The notes beneath the pieces are model-generated. The model was not told where the DNA came from. It did not search any database and saw only the letters and a list, made by a program, of their open reading frames with translations. Positions 35,897 through 48,427 of a DNA stretch of 64,000 nucleotides are shown here, in pieces. Position 1 is the stretch's first letter. Every line of letters starts with the position of its first letter. The stretch spans positions 1-64,000 of the forward strand of contig VXAZ01008004.1 of the NCBI GenBank assembly GCA_013399875.1. The letters run 5' to 3'. Position numbers and translations under genes: made by a program. The stretch is from Gymnorhina tibicen (taxonomy: Eukaryota > Chordata > Aves > Passeriformes > Artamidae).

Positions 35897-38800
35897 TGGC
35901 AAGATCTGCATACCTCAGTTCTTTGCAGCACAGGCTAGCTCAGATACCAGATATTTAAAAAGCAAAAATATTACAGTTCTTTTAACATATTGCTCTGTTT
36001 GTATGTTAGATGCCAGTTTTATTTACCAGAAAATACCTAATTCTGATGTTCCACTCCTCTAAATCATCTCTATATATCTTCTCAAAAGTACTTGAATCAG
36101 CAAATTTGCATTGTGCAGTTTTCTATACATCTGTCTAAAGCAGAAAAATTTATTCGTCTTTCACTTTTAACCATAGCACCAATTGCATCTCTCAGACTTC
36201 CTTTCAGAACCCAGTTGAAGCCCACCAGCTGTTCCACATCCATCAGGCTTCCACAGCCTGAAAACAGGTTTTATGTTTCATCATTTCAGCCAGGAGGCCA
36301 AAAGAAAAAAATCTCTTTTTATATAACCTGGCAAATATCACAAGAGGAAAGCTCAGCTACAGCAGTGGAGGTCAGCCAGAGAAAACAGAAAAAACAGTGG
36401 GCATCTATTTGTGTTTACTTCATGAGGATCAAGGCCACCCTCCACCCCACATTAAATACATTTACTTCCACAAGGTACAATCTCCACTGATACAGGCTAT
36501 TGTTTCCTGACATTATCTGTGAACTCTGATGAAAAGGACTAACATCTGAAAATCTGGTTTTGTAAACCTAACAGTACTAAACAGAACAATTTTATTGGAC
36601 AACTCTTTTCAAGAAACTTATTTGTACAGCAGGAGATTAATTTCATCCACTTGGTATTGGACAGAGACGCTGGGATAAAAACTTAAGGACAATGCCATGC
36701 TCCACCTCACAGAACAGAGAACCTCCACATCAGTTAAGGCCAACACAAAAGAGTGAGAAGGATCGTGGCTGGTTCTCCTCCTCCCACATCAGAAAAAGTG
36801 GGTCAATAGAGAAAGCTGTAAACCAGGTCCAAATGGGACCTTTGGATTCTGTGTATGAAGAGCAGCACTGTTGACATCCATCAAAGTTGTGCGAGTTATA
36901 AAAAACAGTGGTGTGCATATATAGGACGCTTACATTCTTTCAGTATATGTATTTTTGTTATTGAATTCCATGAAACTGTACCATTAACAATCCTGTATGT
37001 CTTACTTTCCTTCTAGTTCTCACTGCAGCCGATTGCAAATGTTTTAACTGGAATACAGCCTTGAAAGTGCAAGCACTATTCATAATGCAGTGTTGAGATT
37101 ATTAAAGCTCGGGATACACAAACATAGTAAAATATGAAAAAAATGTATTTGCATTAATTTGTGGGCTTCTGTTCTGTAAAAATAAACTTTGGAAGTCTCT
37201 TAAAAACCTCTTGTGTATTCTCAGAAACATCCTTAACTCATTATAAGCTGAACTGTCACTTTTATTATTGTATGTATTAGACATTGCTTAAAATTAAAAA
37301 CATTAATCAGAAAACTGCTGTCCTAACCAAAGAAAATATTGCCCAGTCTAAAATTCAAATATTAAATTATTTAATTTACAGTCTGTAGGGTTCACAAGAT
37401 CTGGATACAGTGTGCAGTGCCTTTGTGTCACTGAATGCACGTGTACACGTATCACAAGCTTTATACTGCAAATTGCAGAACTCTAAAACTGAAATGATGC
37501 CAAATCTGTGGCACATACTATTAAAAAGTATCTTTGCCACCTCCACGAATAGAGAATATTTCTGGCCAAAATCCAGAAGCTATGGGAGAAATCTGGACAT
37601 GTGAGTACAGAAATCCATTCACATACAAAGGACTTTGGGGGCGGGGGCTTCACTCACATATACAAATAATACAAAATTATTTTTCTTTGAGAAGGCAGGA
37701 AGTCCTTATGGGGACAACGTTGGCTACAAGGCAGTTACAAGACATAATAAAAATTGTTAATTAAATATAAACAATGGCATTTCCTTGGGATTACTGCCTG
37801 GCTTCTGTGACTATCTGTGAGACAGATAACCCCATTCACACAGTAATCAGTGACGCGTGACTTCAGACATGAATATTCCTCACCAAATATAAAAGGATGT
37901 CAACAAAGTCACACTTCTGTAGACTTTCTAAAACCTGTTATAGTTTCAATGAAACCTTCCACTGCTCTAAATTGAATGGCGCTGCTGGAAGAGGTTCTCA
38001 GCCTCTCAGCTTATTCATCTTCAGGTAACTGACAGGATTGGGTGCAGAGTTATTTTCACCTCTTCACTTTTGATATGGAATAGATAGGCACTGTGTCCTT
38101 TTGTCAGACATTATCCAGACAGTAACAGAATTTAAGGCTAACTATGTACCTTTTAAAATTTGACCTTTTCTTTTTCTTTTGCAAAAAGGTGTTACAGATA
38201 TACGTGTATATCTGTGCCTTTTAATTATTAGCAGGAAAAAAAAAAAGTTGTATCCGTCTTGAAAATGTCCTGCCTTCCTGGAAAGAACTGCATATAGAGA
38301 TAGGGAAATCAGTCAATAGTTATTCCTGGTGGGAAAAAATTAGGTTTTTTTCCTGAAATACTTTAGAAGATATTATTTAGAAAATAAGACTCAAATCTAC
38401 TTCGATATGTATTCTACTTGTTAAATAGATAAAGAAAACAAACTGAACAAATGTAACAATGACATTTACATGTGTTTGTTTATATTTTCCCTCACTTTTC
38501 TATCTGACCATAAAATACTGTCTGAAACTTCAAGCGCAGAAGGAATCAGCTGAAGTTCTTGTGGCACACGACATAATGGAGAGTGGAGTAAAGCCATGAT
38601 CATTGAGATATAAGGACTATAGAAAGATTGGAGACAGAGAGGGGAAAGGATCTTATGAAGTTTGCGTTAAGAGTCCAATTACTCTTTTAAGCTTTTGATG
38701 TTTAAGCACATATCATTAAACACTTTATGTTGCTGTCCAGACCTCTCCTACACAAGTAACTTGAAAGAAAAATTCCTATTTTGCAGGAAATTGTTCCTTT

Positions 38801-38984
38801 CTTTTTTTGTAACTTCTCTAACTGTATTTTTTCATCCATATTACAGTTACCATGAAGAACACCAAAACTACAGCTTTGATAATGTTTAATTTATGCATAA
38901 ACATTATCTTTCTGTATAAGACATACAGCTTCAGAACTTAATCAGACCTGTCCCTCACAGATATACATTTTTTTCTCTGTGGTA
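35897..38984. other. AT-rich non-coding DNA, no gene seen
   Basis: The longest frame is 132 codons on the plus strand (36092-36490), with no recognisable domain. An imperfect nested inverted repeat lies at 37789-37848. Nothing else is recognised. Confidence 0.6.
37789..37848. repeat. Nested inverted repeat
   Basis: Three sets of complementary arms nest: gattactg/cagtaatc (37789-37796 and 37841-37848), tgtga/tcaca (37806-37810 and 37836-37840) and tatctgt/acagata (37812-37818 and 37822-37828). Bulges are asymmetric (9 nt on the left between outer and middle arms, 7 nt on the right between inner and middle arms). This is less regular than a typical microRNA precursor. Confidence 0.6.
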
Positions 38985-39092
38985 TTACATATAATAACAA
39001 TACACACTCTCTCTATATAATGTTATTTACATATATAACACTGTATATAACTTTATGGATATTATATAAATGTATATGTATAGTATGTAAGT
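38985..39092. repeat. AT-rich TA/TG simple-repeat-like tract
   Basis: This is a run of tatata, tatgta and acatat steps over about 110 bases with an embedded ctctctctat. It is a degraded simple repeat. Confidence 0.7.
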
Positions 39093-39469
39093 GTTACATG
39101 AAAGCATAATCTACCGTCTTCTGGAAGCCAGTGAGAAATATGTTTTTATCAGAACAAGATGATTTACTAATCCAGTCTCCTCCAGTATTTGCTGCTTTGT
39201 AACTTGTTATCTTGGCTTTGTAAGATAACTGCATTACAGGTATATATCAGGAAGTACAAGTCTGTAGCTTCACGGCATTTCAGAACAGAAGTGCTACTTT
39301 TAAAGAAGTAGAGTGGAGGCATCAAAACAGGCCCCTTACAATAAATTGCACTCAGTTTTCTTAAGCGACCCTGCCTTACATTTCTAAAATATGTTTCTTG
39401 TGAACATGGGAAGGCTTCGGTAATTACAAATTTATTACAACCAAATTCTTACAGAATGTATCAAGATAG

Positions 39470-39735
39470 TGTTAAGATCCGATTATGATTTTAGGGAGAT
39501 GCCTCTGCCTGAATTAAGGTGCAAATGAGACCATATGCTGAAGTGAATAGAATGGATTTTATTTAACAGTAAATGTGAGGTAGAGAGAGAGATAGAAGGA
39601 AACGGGAAAAAGAGGGAAGGAAAGAGAAAGAGAAAGAGAATGAGAGACAGATTATAGGGGCAGTATCTACAACACCAACAGCCAGCACCTCCCAGCACAA
39701 ATCAAACATAGCTTTCACTGAAACCACCACCCAAA
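39470..39735 (-). mobile_element. Possible LTR remnant
   Basis: On the minus strand the order is LTR-like: a start near tgtgggcagcc, a long pyrimidine tract (complement of 39573-39650), ttaaataaaatcc with AATAAA at about 39563-39558, then about 90 bases ending in taaca. The ends have TG...CA character (tgttaag at 39470; cccaca at about 39755), but I found no matching target-site duplication at any pair of ends I tried. It could equally be unrelated DNA around a purine tract. Confidence 0.3.
39573..39650 (+). repeat. Polypurine tract
   Basis: About 78 bases are nearly all A and G on the plus strand, including gagagagagat and repeated gaaaga units. It may be part of an LTR-like block on the minus strand. 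Confidence 0.85.
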
Positions 39736-42399
39736 CCAGTAGCAGAGGCTGCCCACATTGGTATCTCTTACTACCAATTCCTCAAATATAATGCACTCTA
39801 ACTCATATCTCTACAGTAGAGATTCTTGAATTGTTTCTGTAAGAAACATATGAGATTCTATGAATATACCTTTGATTACAGAGATCCTAGAAGTCATGTT
39901 CTCTACCAAGTTTTACATAGATACTTTTGTTGGTTACTCCTGTCTCAGCTGGCAGATCTTAGAAGGGCCCATAGATATAATTTTATATAAATATAACTTC
40001 ATGTGCATACTCCCTCCCCCCATAGGACACTAAAGTCTATACAAATGGAACGAGACAGTGAGACTCAATGATTAACCAAAAAGTGATGAAAATTCTGAAA
40101 AGGCAGAAGGAGATAGAATTTCTACAGCCGTTTTCTTGAGCTTAAGGCAAATCAGTTATATACCCTGCCTACAAAGATGGCTCAAGTGTCAGAGAATACC
40201 ATGACAACACTCGATCTGCAGTTTGAAGAGAACTACAGGTATGCTACAAATAGAGTGATGAATATTTGTCATTTAAAGCCAATATACAAGGAACATGAGA
40301 ACGTGGTCAAAAATGGGCATCAGGACCATAATGACTTCACAACAAAACATTGATAGGCTTGTCATTAGGAAACGGCAAGATATGTAAATCCCAAGTATAG
40401 AGTGAGAAAATTGTCCTGTGAGAAGCCCAATATAATTGATGGTAAAGAAGAGTTGTTTTGGTCTCCAGGGAAAGGGGGTTGGAATGGAGGTGGGGTGGAG
40501 GGTGTTGAGCCCATTTTACTTACAGAGAATTCTTTGGGGAAATGTTAAATAGGTAATTAAATATTTTTTTGAAACTGTCTGGATAAAAAGCTATCAGACT
40601 ATTTAAAACTGAATGTCAAAAAAAAACTCTTAAAAATGATCCACATCTCCATTTAGCTGTTATTTCTGAAAATTTGTTTTTACTTTTTTGTAATATTATC
40701 CTGTACATTTAAACTGATCACCTCCCGTAGTATATAAGCAAAAATGTTTGGAACATAAAATAAAACACATTGAAAAAAGAAGACAAAGTAAATTGCTTGT
40801 CTTAAGTACATGCATGCTGTATATATGGTTATATACATATGCATATATATCCATTGTCTTGCAGGGACGGGCAAGAAGAGCAAAGCCACCATCTATTTGC
40901 GACTGCAACTACTGACATGTTTTTGGAAATGAGAGGGGAAAAGAATTTCCAGTCTTCTAGTTTCAGGGTTTTCTCTTCCCTCCTGGTGTGGGGGAGATAA
41001 CTTGGTAAAATGTTTTACCATATTCTTGATAAAATGTACCATTTATAAAAAGTGAAATTCACTGCTGCAGCTCCAGATTAAAGAAACAACCTTAAAAGGA
41101 GAATTTTAAAAAAATCTACTTCCAAACAGTCATCATCTTTGCAAATATGATAAACTCTTGGTCATCTGCTCATACTTCCTGACAGAAATAGGATAACATT
41201 ACTTTTCAGATAGTTCTTATTTGTTTGTTACACCTATTGATGGGTTTATCTCCTGTCAACCAATAATGAACAACTTTTCTGGTGAAATCAGTCATGTCAG
41301 GCCTGTAAATGAGAGCATGATTACGGGGAATCTATGCAACAAGATAAGAAGTGCTCTGGTGTTAAAAGGAGGTTTTAGAACTTTGCAAAATTGTCTCTCT
41401 AAGACACAGTTGGAATGAATGGAATTGATTTTTATTTTCCTTCTGATTTCTAATTAACGTGTTCAGTCTAAGATATTTTGTTGAACTGAGAATTTCCTTT
41501 AGATGAAATACAGATTAAATTATCTGTGTATATACATATAGTACAGCTGTGTCCCAACATAATTAGCATTTAATTCCAACTGACTTGATTACCTATGATA
41601 ATCTCAGAATATATACCTATACATATGCAACAGCGCACTAGGAATAGAAAGCAAACCTTAACTTAAAAAGTTATTCCAAAACAGCTGAGCAGGTTCAAAA
41701 TGTGTATTCAGGATTAAAGAATTTCTGCATTAAAGTAAGATATATACTCTTTCAAAGATTCAGCTCAATCCAACTGGCCTCTGTCTGCAACCAAAATTCT
41801 ACAAAGAATTTTCTGCAGAGTTTGGTTGCACAATCTCCAAACTGCAAAGAGAGCCACTGTGAGCATAGTTCTCTTATCTAGGCTTGTTCTTTGCCGCACT
41901 TTAATTCAATTTACTTTAACCCAATTAATTTATTTATATACCAGCAAACTTGGTACCAAAAAATTGGCTTCTAGATTTACTGTGAAATAGTGGAAGGGTA
42001 TCAGAAACTGGAATTCCTTGAATAAGAAGAAGGACGAAAAAATATTGGGACCATTTTTAGTCAGCTTGCAGCCTGTGGTTAAAATGAAGAAAAAGGGATT
42101 GACTGAGTTTTTTGCAGGAACCTGTCACTCCTGGAGACAATGTCCCTGCAACCAGCAAGGGTGACGAACTACCACTGAGTGAGGAACTCAGCAACATCTG
42201 GGAACCGGAAAGAGCTGCCTTAGCAAATCTTGTTTGCTATATTTTTGATGGGTTTATCACCTGCCAGTTTGTAATGTGTAACTCTTGCTCATTTATCATC
42301 TCTCTGATAATAGAAGACTTTGTCCCTGAAAGACTGGAATCTGTTCAGGACTCTCATCTCAAATTCAGGGCAGAATTATGTCTGAGAGCCAGATTATAA
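39736..42399. other. AT-rich non-coding DNA, no gene seen
   Basis: No exon is recognised. A TA/CA-rich patch lies near 40806-40850. A 95-codon plus frame at 42112-42399 is moderately balanced in composition but has no recognisable domain. Confidence 0.6.
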
Positions 42400-43040
42400 A
42401 CCTGAGTGAGTGGGAAGTATATTAGAGCGATGTTTACATTTTTGGAGGCAAAGAATGAATGACTGGAATAAAAAAAGAGGAGATGGGCTTTTGGAAATTT
42501 CAGGGTGATAGAGAAATAGGGCAGAAAAAAGCACAGCTAGCCAAAGCAGACTGGAAGAGTAAGGTTCGTGAATCTCTGTCACTAAAACAGATTGGGGCAA
42601 ATAATGAGAAGGAGGAAAGGTACAGTCTTTGACTCCTGTGAAAGATGGGTGAAGAATAGACCACTGAGTAAGGCAATGACAAAAGGTAAGAGTGTAAAGG
42701 GAAGAGTCAAAAGGACATTGTGTGAGACAGAAGACCCTGACAAAAGTTGCTGAGTTTTTACTCTGCTTTTGCTGAGACTATTATTATAATGTGTGGAAAA
42801 GAAAGACAAAAAACTGAAGAGAGAGAAAAAGCTTCAGCTGGGTCTGAGAAATGTTAGATGACAACAGTACATGAAATTACTGGGCCAAGTGGTGTCTTTA
42901 AGAATAAAAGAGAGATTTTGATATAGGTGGCAGAATGAAGGAGAGGTAGAGAAGAAAGTATTGGGGTCACAGGGGTATGTTAGTTTTGATATCCTCTCTG
43001 AAACAGTTGACAGAGAAGGAAGAGAGAGGAATTAAAATTA
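42400..43040 (+). other. Purine-rich, strand-asymmetric block
   Basis: The plus strand is dominated by G and A for about 640 bases (for example gagaaggaggaaagg, gaagagagagaaaaag). There is no fixed repeat unit. The minus strand therefore gives Ser/Phe/Leu-rich frames of 60-75 codons, which I reject. It resembles 4440-4960 in composition, but I could not align the two by eye. Confidence 0.4.
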
Positions 43041-43153
43041 ACAACCAGCAAGAATTGCTAACATGATATTTTACTGTAAGGAAAATTCCACAACTTTTCC
43101 TACAGATGAACAAAATGGAATTTTAAAAAGTCAGTCACTAATCTTTCCTACAA

Positions 43154-43383
43154 GAAGGTAACGTGTTAGCCTGCACAACTTTTCACAAGGAATTCTATAT
43201 AAATATTTCCAAATTCTTTTATTTATGTTCCTACTGTAGGCTGACACATGAAAAAATAGAAGAAAGAAAAGAAGGTAACATGTTAGCCTGCACAGCTTTT
43301 CACAAGGAATTATATATAAATATTTCCAAATTCTTTTATGTTCCTACTGTAGGCTGACACATGAAAAAATAGAAGAAAGAAAA
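43154..43383 (+). repeat. Tandem duplication, 117-bp unit, two copies
   Basis: Copy 1 is 43154-43270 (117 bp) and copy 2 is 43271-43383 (113 bp). They differ by about three substitutions (gtaacG/gtaacA, caActt/caGctt, attCtat/attAtat) and a 4-bp deletion in copy 2 (ttttatttatg versus ttttatg). The copies abut with no spacer. The 64-codon frame at 43163-43357 spans both copies and shows the same peptide twice. It is a by-product, not a gene. Confidence 0.95.
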
Positions 43384-45487
43384 CATGCGCAGAAAAGTGG
43401 TTACAGTTTTGTTCATACTGTAACTTTGCAAATTGTATTTCTTACTGTGAATATTTTGGAAGGTATTTATGAAGGATTCCACTTGGCATCTTAGTCAATT
43501 TTTTTGTTTCCTTACTGTGCAAGAGATGATGTAAAAGGGAAGTTAACATGATGAGTTTGGAAAGAAATTCACTGTTTTGCATTCATTTTACAGAAAGTAA
43601 TTTACAAGGCTTCAAAGACTTTAAAATACAAACTTACAGTGAAATCAATATGAAGTTGTGAGTATTATTTTCATCAGGAATCTGATTTAAACCAAGGAAT
43701 AAGGAAATAGACACACATGAACAAAAAATGTGGACTTTATCCAAATAATGAAAATAGCTACATGTAGACACAGAAATGACAGCAACATGTTTACAGAGCT
43801 AAGCTTGATTTGCCTCACTCCAGTCGTGATGGACAAAAGCTGGTTCTGATATGCAGAACTGCTGCTGAAATCTCCGTACTAACACATTTATGTGGTTTCC
43901 TGACTATAGCTGGCTTGTGTCCCATCAGTTTAAGGCTGGGCAAAGTAAGCTTGCACCTGTCAGGTTATATCCGTGTAGGCGATTTCCCAGTCTGTATGCA
44001 GCAGCTTGTTACTACTGCATGCCTTTAACATTAGGATGTGTCATGTTACATTATGCCTACAACATGACATAATATAGAACTTCATGCACTGCTATTGATA
44101 GGCAGCAGCAAAACTAACGACTGAACATAAACCATTCAAGCCCAGTTTATTGCAGCAGACTGTAAGAGAATGTGCAGTAAGGTATTAGAAGAGTACTCGG
44201 CATGCTGACTAGTCAAAAGTACTTTTGGATAGTTCCATATATTTCTGGTTTTCAGATTTCATTTGTGCTGGCTCAAGGGAGCAATCTCTCTATCACTGAA
44301 AAACACATTCAGCATAAGTCAGTTCCTGAGAGGAATGTCAAATATGAAACCAAAAAACAAAGCAAAAAAGCCCCTGCAATACAGCAGAGCGGGAGTGTCT
44401 TGGTGAATTAAACAAGAATTGAAAATAATTAAATTACTACAATATGAATGCTAATATGGTTTACCTTGTGTTTTTGACATAAAGGTTGCAAATGGATTGT
44501 CACAGTAGAACGTATGTGTTACAACACACTGTGTAGAACATATGTTAATTTTAAACCTGTGAACTCAGGTTGTGAAACTGGCACGTACAATATACGAACC
44601 TTGGTGGGGTTAAATAATCTGCTATATATATTCCTAAATTAACAAAAGACACCAGCTAAGAAAAATATGTAAATAGAAAATGTATGTATCACAGAGCATT
44701 TTGGACTACTTACTAATTCCTTTTCATGTTGTGTTGACATAAGTTTACCGATTAAAAACAGGGAATTAATTTTTCTTTTTATTTGAAAGCTCACTGCTTT
44801 CAGATCTTCATTTGAAGGGTGAGCCTAAAGCAATAACCATAGGAGGGAAATGCTATAGGGAAGTCCTGCAGCATACTGTAGCAGGCAATGGGACTGCATT
44901 TTAATTCTATATTTTATAGCAAAATTTCCCCCCGCCCCATTACGTTTACACCCTCAGAATTTTAAAAGCACCACAATTTACCTAGAATTTTTAAATCTTG
45001 TACTTAATCATTAGTAATATTTTGTGCTTAGGTTCAATCACAAGTACTTTACACTTGCTGAACAAACTATGCTAATCACTACAGTTCAAAAAACATACTA
45101 CTTTTAACTCCTTGCAGTTAATCTGAACTATTTTCCAAAGAGTAACTACTTCTTATTTTTCAATATAAATATCACACATCTTGTGGCAAGAATCTCCGGG
45201 AACAAGTTACAATAACAAAAAAAGTCAGTGACAACTATATTGAATTAATTTATTCCCTGTCAAATTTTAAAGGAATAATTACTTGATGAGTTCATATCTG
45301 GAATTTAGAATATATTTCCTGTGTATGAACTACAACTGAACAGATGCCCACCACGAAGGGTTTTCCTAATGTTGCAGTACCACAACCTGGGGAGTCAGAA
45401 TACACCAGCTTACCTTGCAAGGGAAACAGCATGACTGAGGAAGTCCTTGAAAACAGATGTTGTTTCAACTAAAGTTTTCATGCTGAT
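43384..45487. other. AT-rich non-coding DNA, no gene seen
   Basis: No recognisable gene, RNA or repeat is present. Small frames of 60-72 codons overlap at 43810-44072 and look like chance. Confidence 0.6.
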
Positions 45488-45532
45488 GGTTTGTGGTTTT
45501 GTGGTTTTTGTTGTGTTTTTTTTTTTTTTTTT
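45488..45532 (+). repeat. G/T tract with T18 run
   Basis: The sequence ggtttgtggttttgtgg is followed by a T run of about 18, all G/T on the plus strand. It is the complement type of the C/A-rich tracts seen elsewhere in the window. Confidence 0.85.
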
Positions 45533-46806
45533 AAATTCAGAAATTGTCCAAGGACATTGCTTCAGGTAATAGCTCTCTTTTGGGGTTACAGGAAGCAGAT
45601 CCTTTCTACTGATGCTTTCAGTTCTTGTATTAACAATATTAAAACCAAGAAATCATGAACTCAAATATAAAAGGGTAAAATTTTTGTGAAACACTTATCA
45701 CTTAACCTGACCTGCCAGAGCAGAATAAGAGACGTATTCTGTTACAAGCAAAGCTTGAAAAATAGGTTTAGCAATTACTGCCTGAAAGATGAAAAAGCCT
45801 TATCAAAAGTAAATACTTTGGTCCTTTGTGCTCTAAGGCCACACCTAGCCCTGCAGCTCATGTTCTGCCATGCTTGGGCTTTGGCCTTTTGCCGACTAAT
45901 TTCTAATTGACCACATTTCTCTTCCATACCAAATATGAAACTAGATGTGTTCCTCTCCGCAATCCCTTGCCACCATACAAAAGAAAGTAATGTTGTTTAG
46001 ATCCTTTTCCAATTGTAATCAAAGTAAACAAAAATCAAATATAGCCTTCCCAGTTCAAGCCATTACTTTTTGCTAGCTAACTTAGAACCCATGTCCAGAG
46101 TAGTTTCTGTGGAACAAGATCTCAGAAATTTGAACCAAAGCATAGTTGGTGCTGGACTGTAAAGGATAATAGCAGTGGGAGACTTGAATTTCATGAGAGC
46201 AAAAAAAAAGAGGGTCAGGGTGGTGTGCTGGTGTCAGGAGAATGCTCTTCTGCAACTTTTGGGAGTTTCTACATTCGAGCAGCATGTGCCAGGCAACAGC
46301 TGTGGAACTGACGCTCTTCCCGGTGTGGTACAAACTCTTTACATACATTAAAGACACGATATCCTCATTCGGAAAACTGTTAGTGGTGTACTGTGAATTT
46401 TCAGTTTGGGCATACACTCACCCACTGAGAGGGAGTTTTGCTTTCACTTATTTTCTGAATTTTAATATAGCACAAGTTAGCAGACTTCAGCTGTGGTGAG
46501 AAAGACCTGTGTCTGGGTGTAATTTTGACCTAAACAGAACAAGACAAAGCCTTCAAATGGAGATTCTCAGGATGAATTAGGATGTTCACTCTCAAATATG
46601 CATCTTGGAAGAAAGAAATGTGAGGACAGATACACTTGTCAGTAGTATTAGAAATGAAGGATAATTGCCTACCTCCAGTGAAGTTTTTATACCTGTCTGA
46701 ACCAGCAATGGACAATGAGTAGAGAACGAAATGCCTGCACAACAGTCTTATGGGGAAACCTGTCAAACTTCTTCTGGGGAATTGGAACACTTGGGTATGG
46801 ATAGTT
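45533..46806. other. Non-coding DNA, no gene seen
   Basis: Frames of 111 codons (46082-46417, minus) and 106 codons (46530-46850, minus) show no recognisable domain. The second runs into the antisense of the CR1 fragment. Confidence 0.6.
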
Positions 46807-47260
46807 CCTCTGCAATGCTTGTACATTGATGTGCTCAGCATGGGGAACAAACCGGAATCAGAAGTCAGCGTGCAGCCACCGGGCTATGACCTTGCTGGGA
46901 TCATGAATACATGGTGGGATGGCTCACATGACCGGAGTGCAACAGTGGAGAGTTCTTGGGAAGGCTCTTTAGGAAGGGCAATGAGGGAGGGTTGCCTTCC
47001 CTGTGATGGAGAGCAGCTGGAATGCGTGTAACTCTGCCTTGGGATGGGTCAGGAGTCAGAAGAGAGACAATAGGGAAAGATTAGTGGGCAGACCGATACA
47101 GTCTGCTCTTGTAGTTGGTATCTCCTACAGACGCCCGTAATCAGAAAAAGAAAGTAGATGAGGTCTTCTTCAAATACCTGGAAGAAGCCTCACATTCACA
47201 GGCACTGGGGAAAGTCCCTCAAGGGGCGCTTTAACCACCTTGATGCTTGGAACTGGTAGA
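46807..47260 (+). mobile_element. Orphan CR1 fragment: endonuclease domain of ORF2
   Basis: The plus-strand translation reads LQCLYIDVLSMGNKP, then GYDLAGIMNTWWDGSHDRS, which matches the N-terminal apurinic-type endonuclease domain of CR1 ORF2 (family signature around ITETWWD-x-SHDW). The next recognisable blocks are in other frames. VGISYRRP starts at 47114, VDEVFFKYLEEASHSQAL at 47154, and GRFNHLDAWNW at 47224 (family: GDFNHPDICW). Three frames are used over about 200 bases, so it is dead and old. The metal-binding Glu and Asp positions appear altered (MNTWW for ITETWW; GRFN for GDFN). Neither the RT domain nor a 3' end follows. Confidence 0.87.
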
Positions 47261-48422
47261 AGTACAGAGGAACTTTTAGAAAAATACAGAAAAAGGTTTT
47301 TGAGTTTAAGAACAGCTTTAAAAGGCTTGCAGCTGAGAAAAAAGTATCTTATTTAACTTAATCCATTGTATTCTGGATCACATTGCTTCTAAGAAAAAGA
47401 TTGTAACAGAAATACCTGACCAAAAATACAATCATCACCTTCTCCAGATAACCTATACAGGTCAGTCTTAAATGCTTTACCAACCCACTTCCCCTTGTAT
47501 TTATCACATGAAATATTTAATGACCGAGTATTTGTAACTGAGAAACAAGGGATGAAAGGCCCACATTTTCTTATAATTAAACTCAGAACTTGCAACTTAA
47601 GTAAACATTCCCTCAAAATACTTGCTTAGATCTGTATTTCTGCAAACATAAATATATAGTAAAGGATTTAAAGTTTCTTGCAAAATATTTTAGGCATCAT
47701 AATAAAGAACAAATTAAAAATGCATAAATAGCAAATATTAATGATTTACTAATTGAAAAATACCCTCTATATTTCTATTCAGTTTACTTGTTAGGCTAGT
47801 ATTCACAATTGAGAAGTATTTTTGAACGTATTTAACTAATGAAAAAACCAAATACTTGAAAATTAGAGGGCACCTTGTTAAAACAGCAGCTTTAAGAACA
47901 AAACACTTTCACACTAAGAGAAATTTTAAACAGTCATTTGCAACTAGTGTTACTGGATAGATAGAACTGCAGGTAGCCCATTTGTTATCAATATTACCAT
48001 TAGTTGTCACATTTGCTTTTTTGTCAGTACAGTCTAAGGTGGGAACCATATTGCAGTCAAGCTTCTAACCTTTGTCCTTCTCTGTAATTCTCTATATATG
48101 ACACAACCATTCCCTCAAAATCTCAGGAAAAAAACTAGATCTTAAAAATTCTAATTAGCTCCTAGCTTATAAAAGTGAATTGTAAGGACTTAAAATGTTT
48201 ATGTTTGACACGGTTTTGAACAACTAATTTTGTACATTTTTAAAATTTTGTTGTGTCAAAAAAAAGTTATTTTGGAAATTCAAAGCATGACAAAGCACGC
48301 AAGTTTGTTTGTTTGTTTTCTGTCAAAAAAAGCAGTATTGTCTTATTCAGCTGGAATATTTTTAACACGTGGCTGAGGGGAGAAATGCTTTTTTGTTATA
48401 CCTAGAAACTTGAGGTCATTAT
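47261..48422. other. AT-rich non-coding DNA, no gene seen
   Basis: Decayed CR1 sequence may continue to about 47300. After that nothing is recognised. A 75-codon minus frame at 47389-47616 has no recognisable domain. Confidence 0.6.
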
Positions 48423-48427
48423 TCAGG
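48423..48427. repeat. Target-site duplication, left copy (TCAGG)
   Basis: TCAGG directly precedes the TG at 48428 and is repeated after the CA at 48924. Five bases is the length usual for ERVL-like elements and some other retroviral groups. A 5-bp match can arise by chance, so its weight comes from the agreement with the LTR signals between the copies. Confidence 0.7.

Noticed and set aside
35615..35938. 107-codon plus frame ending in a hydrophobic run, like a membrane segment
   Set aside because: The hydrophobic run is the translation of the T/G low-complexity tract at 35816-35896.
41221..42270. Similar phrase 'gatgggtttatc' followed by cctg at 41239 and 42248, suggesting a duplicated exon
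   Set aside because: The match is about 20 bases with mismatches and does not extend on either side.
43163..43357. Small protein with an internal peptide repeat
   Set aside because: The repeat is the 117-bp DNA tandem duplication read in one frame. Nothing else suggests coding.
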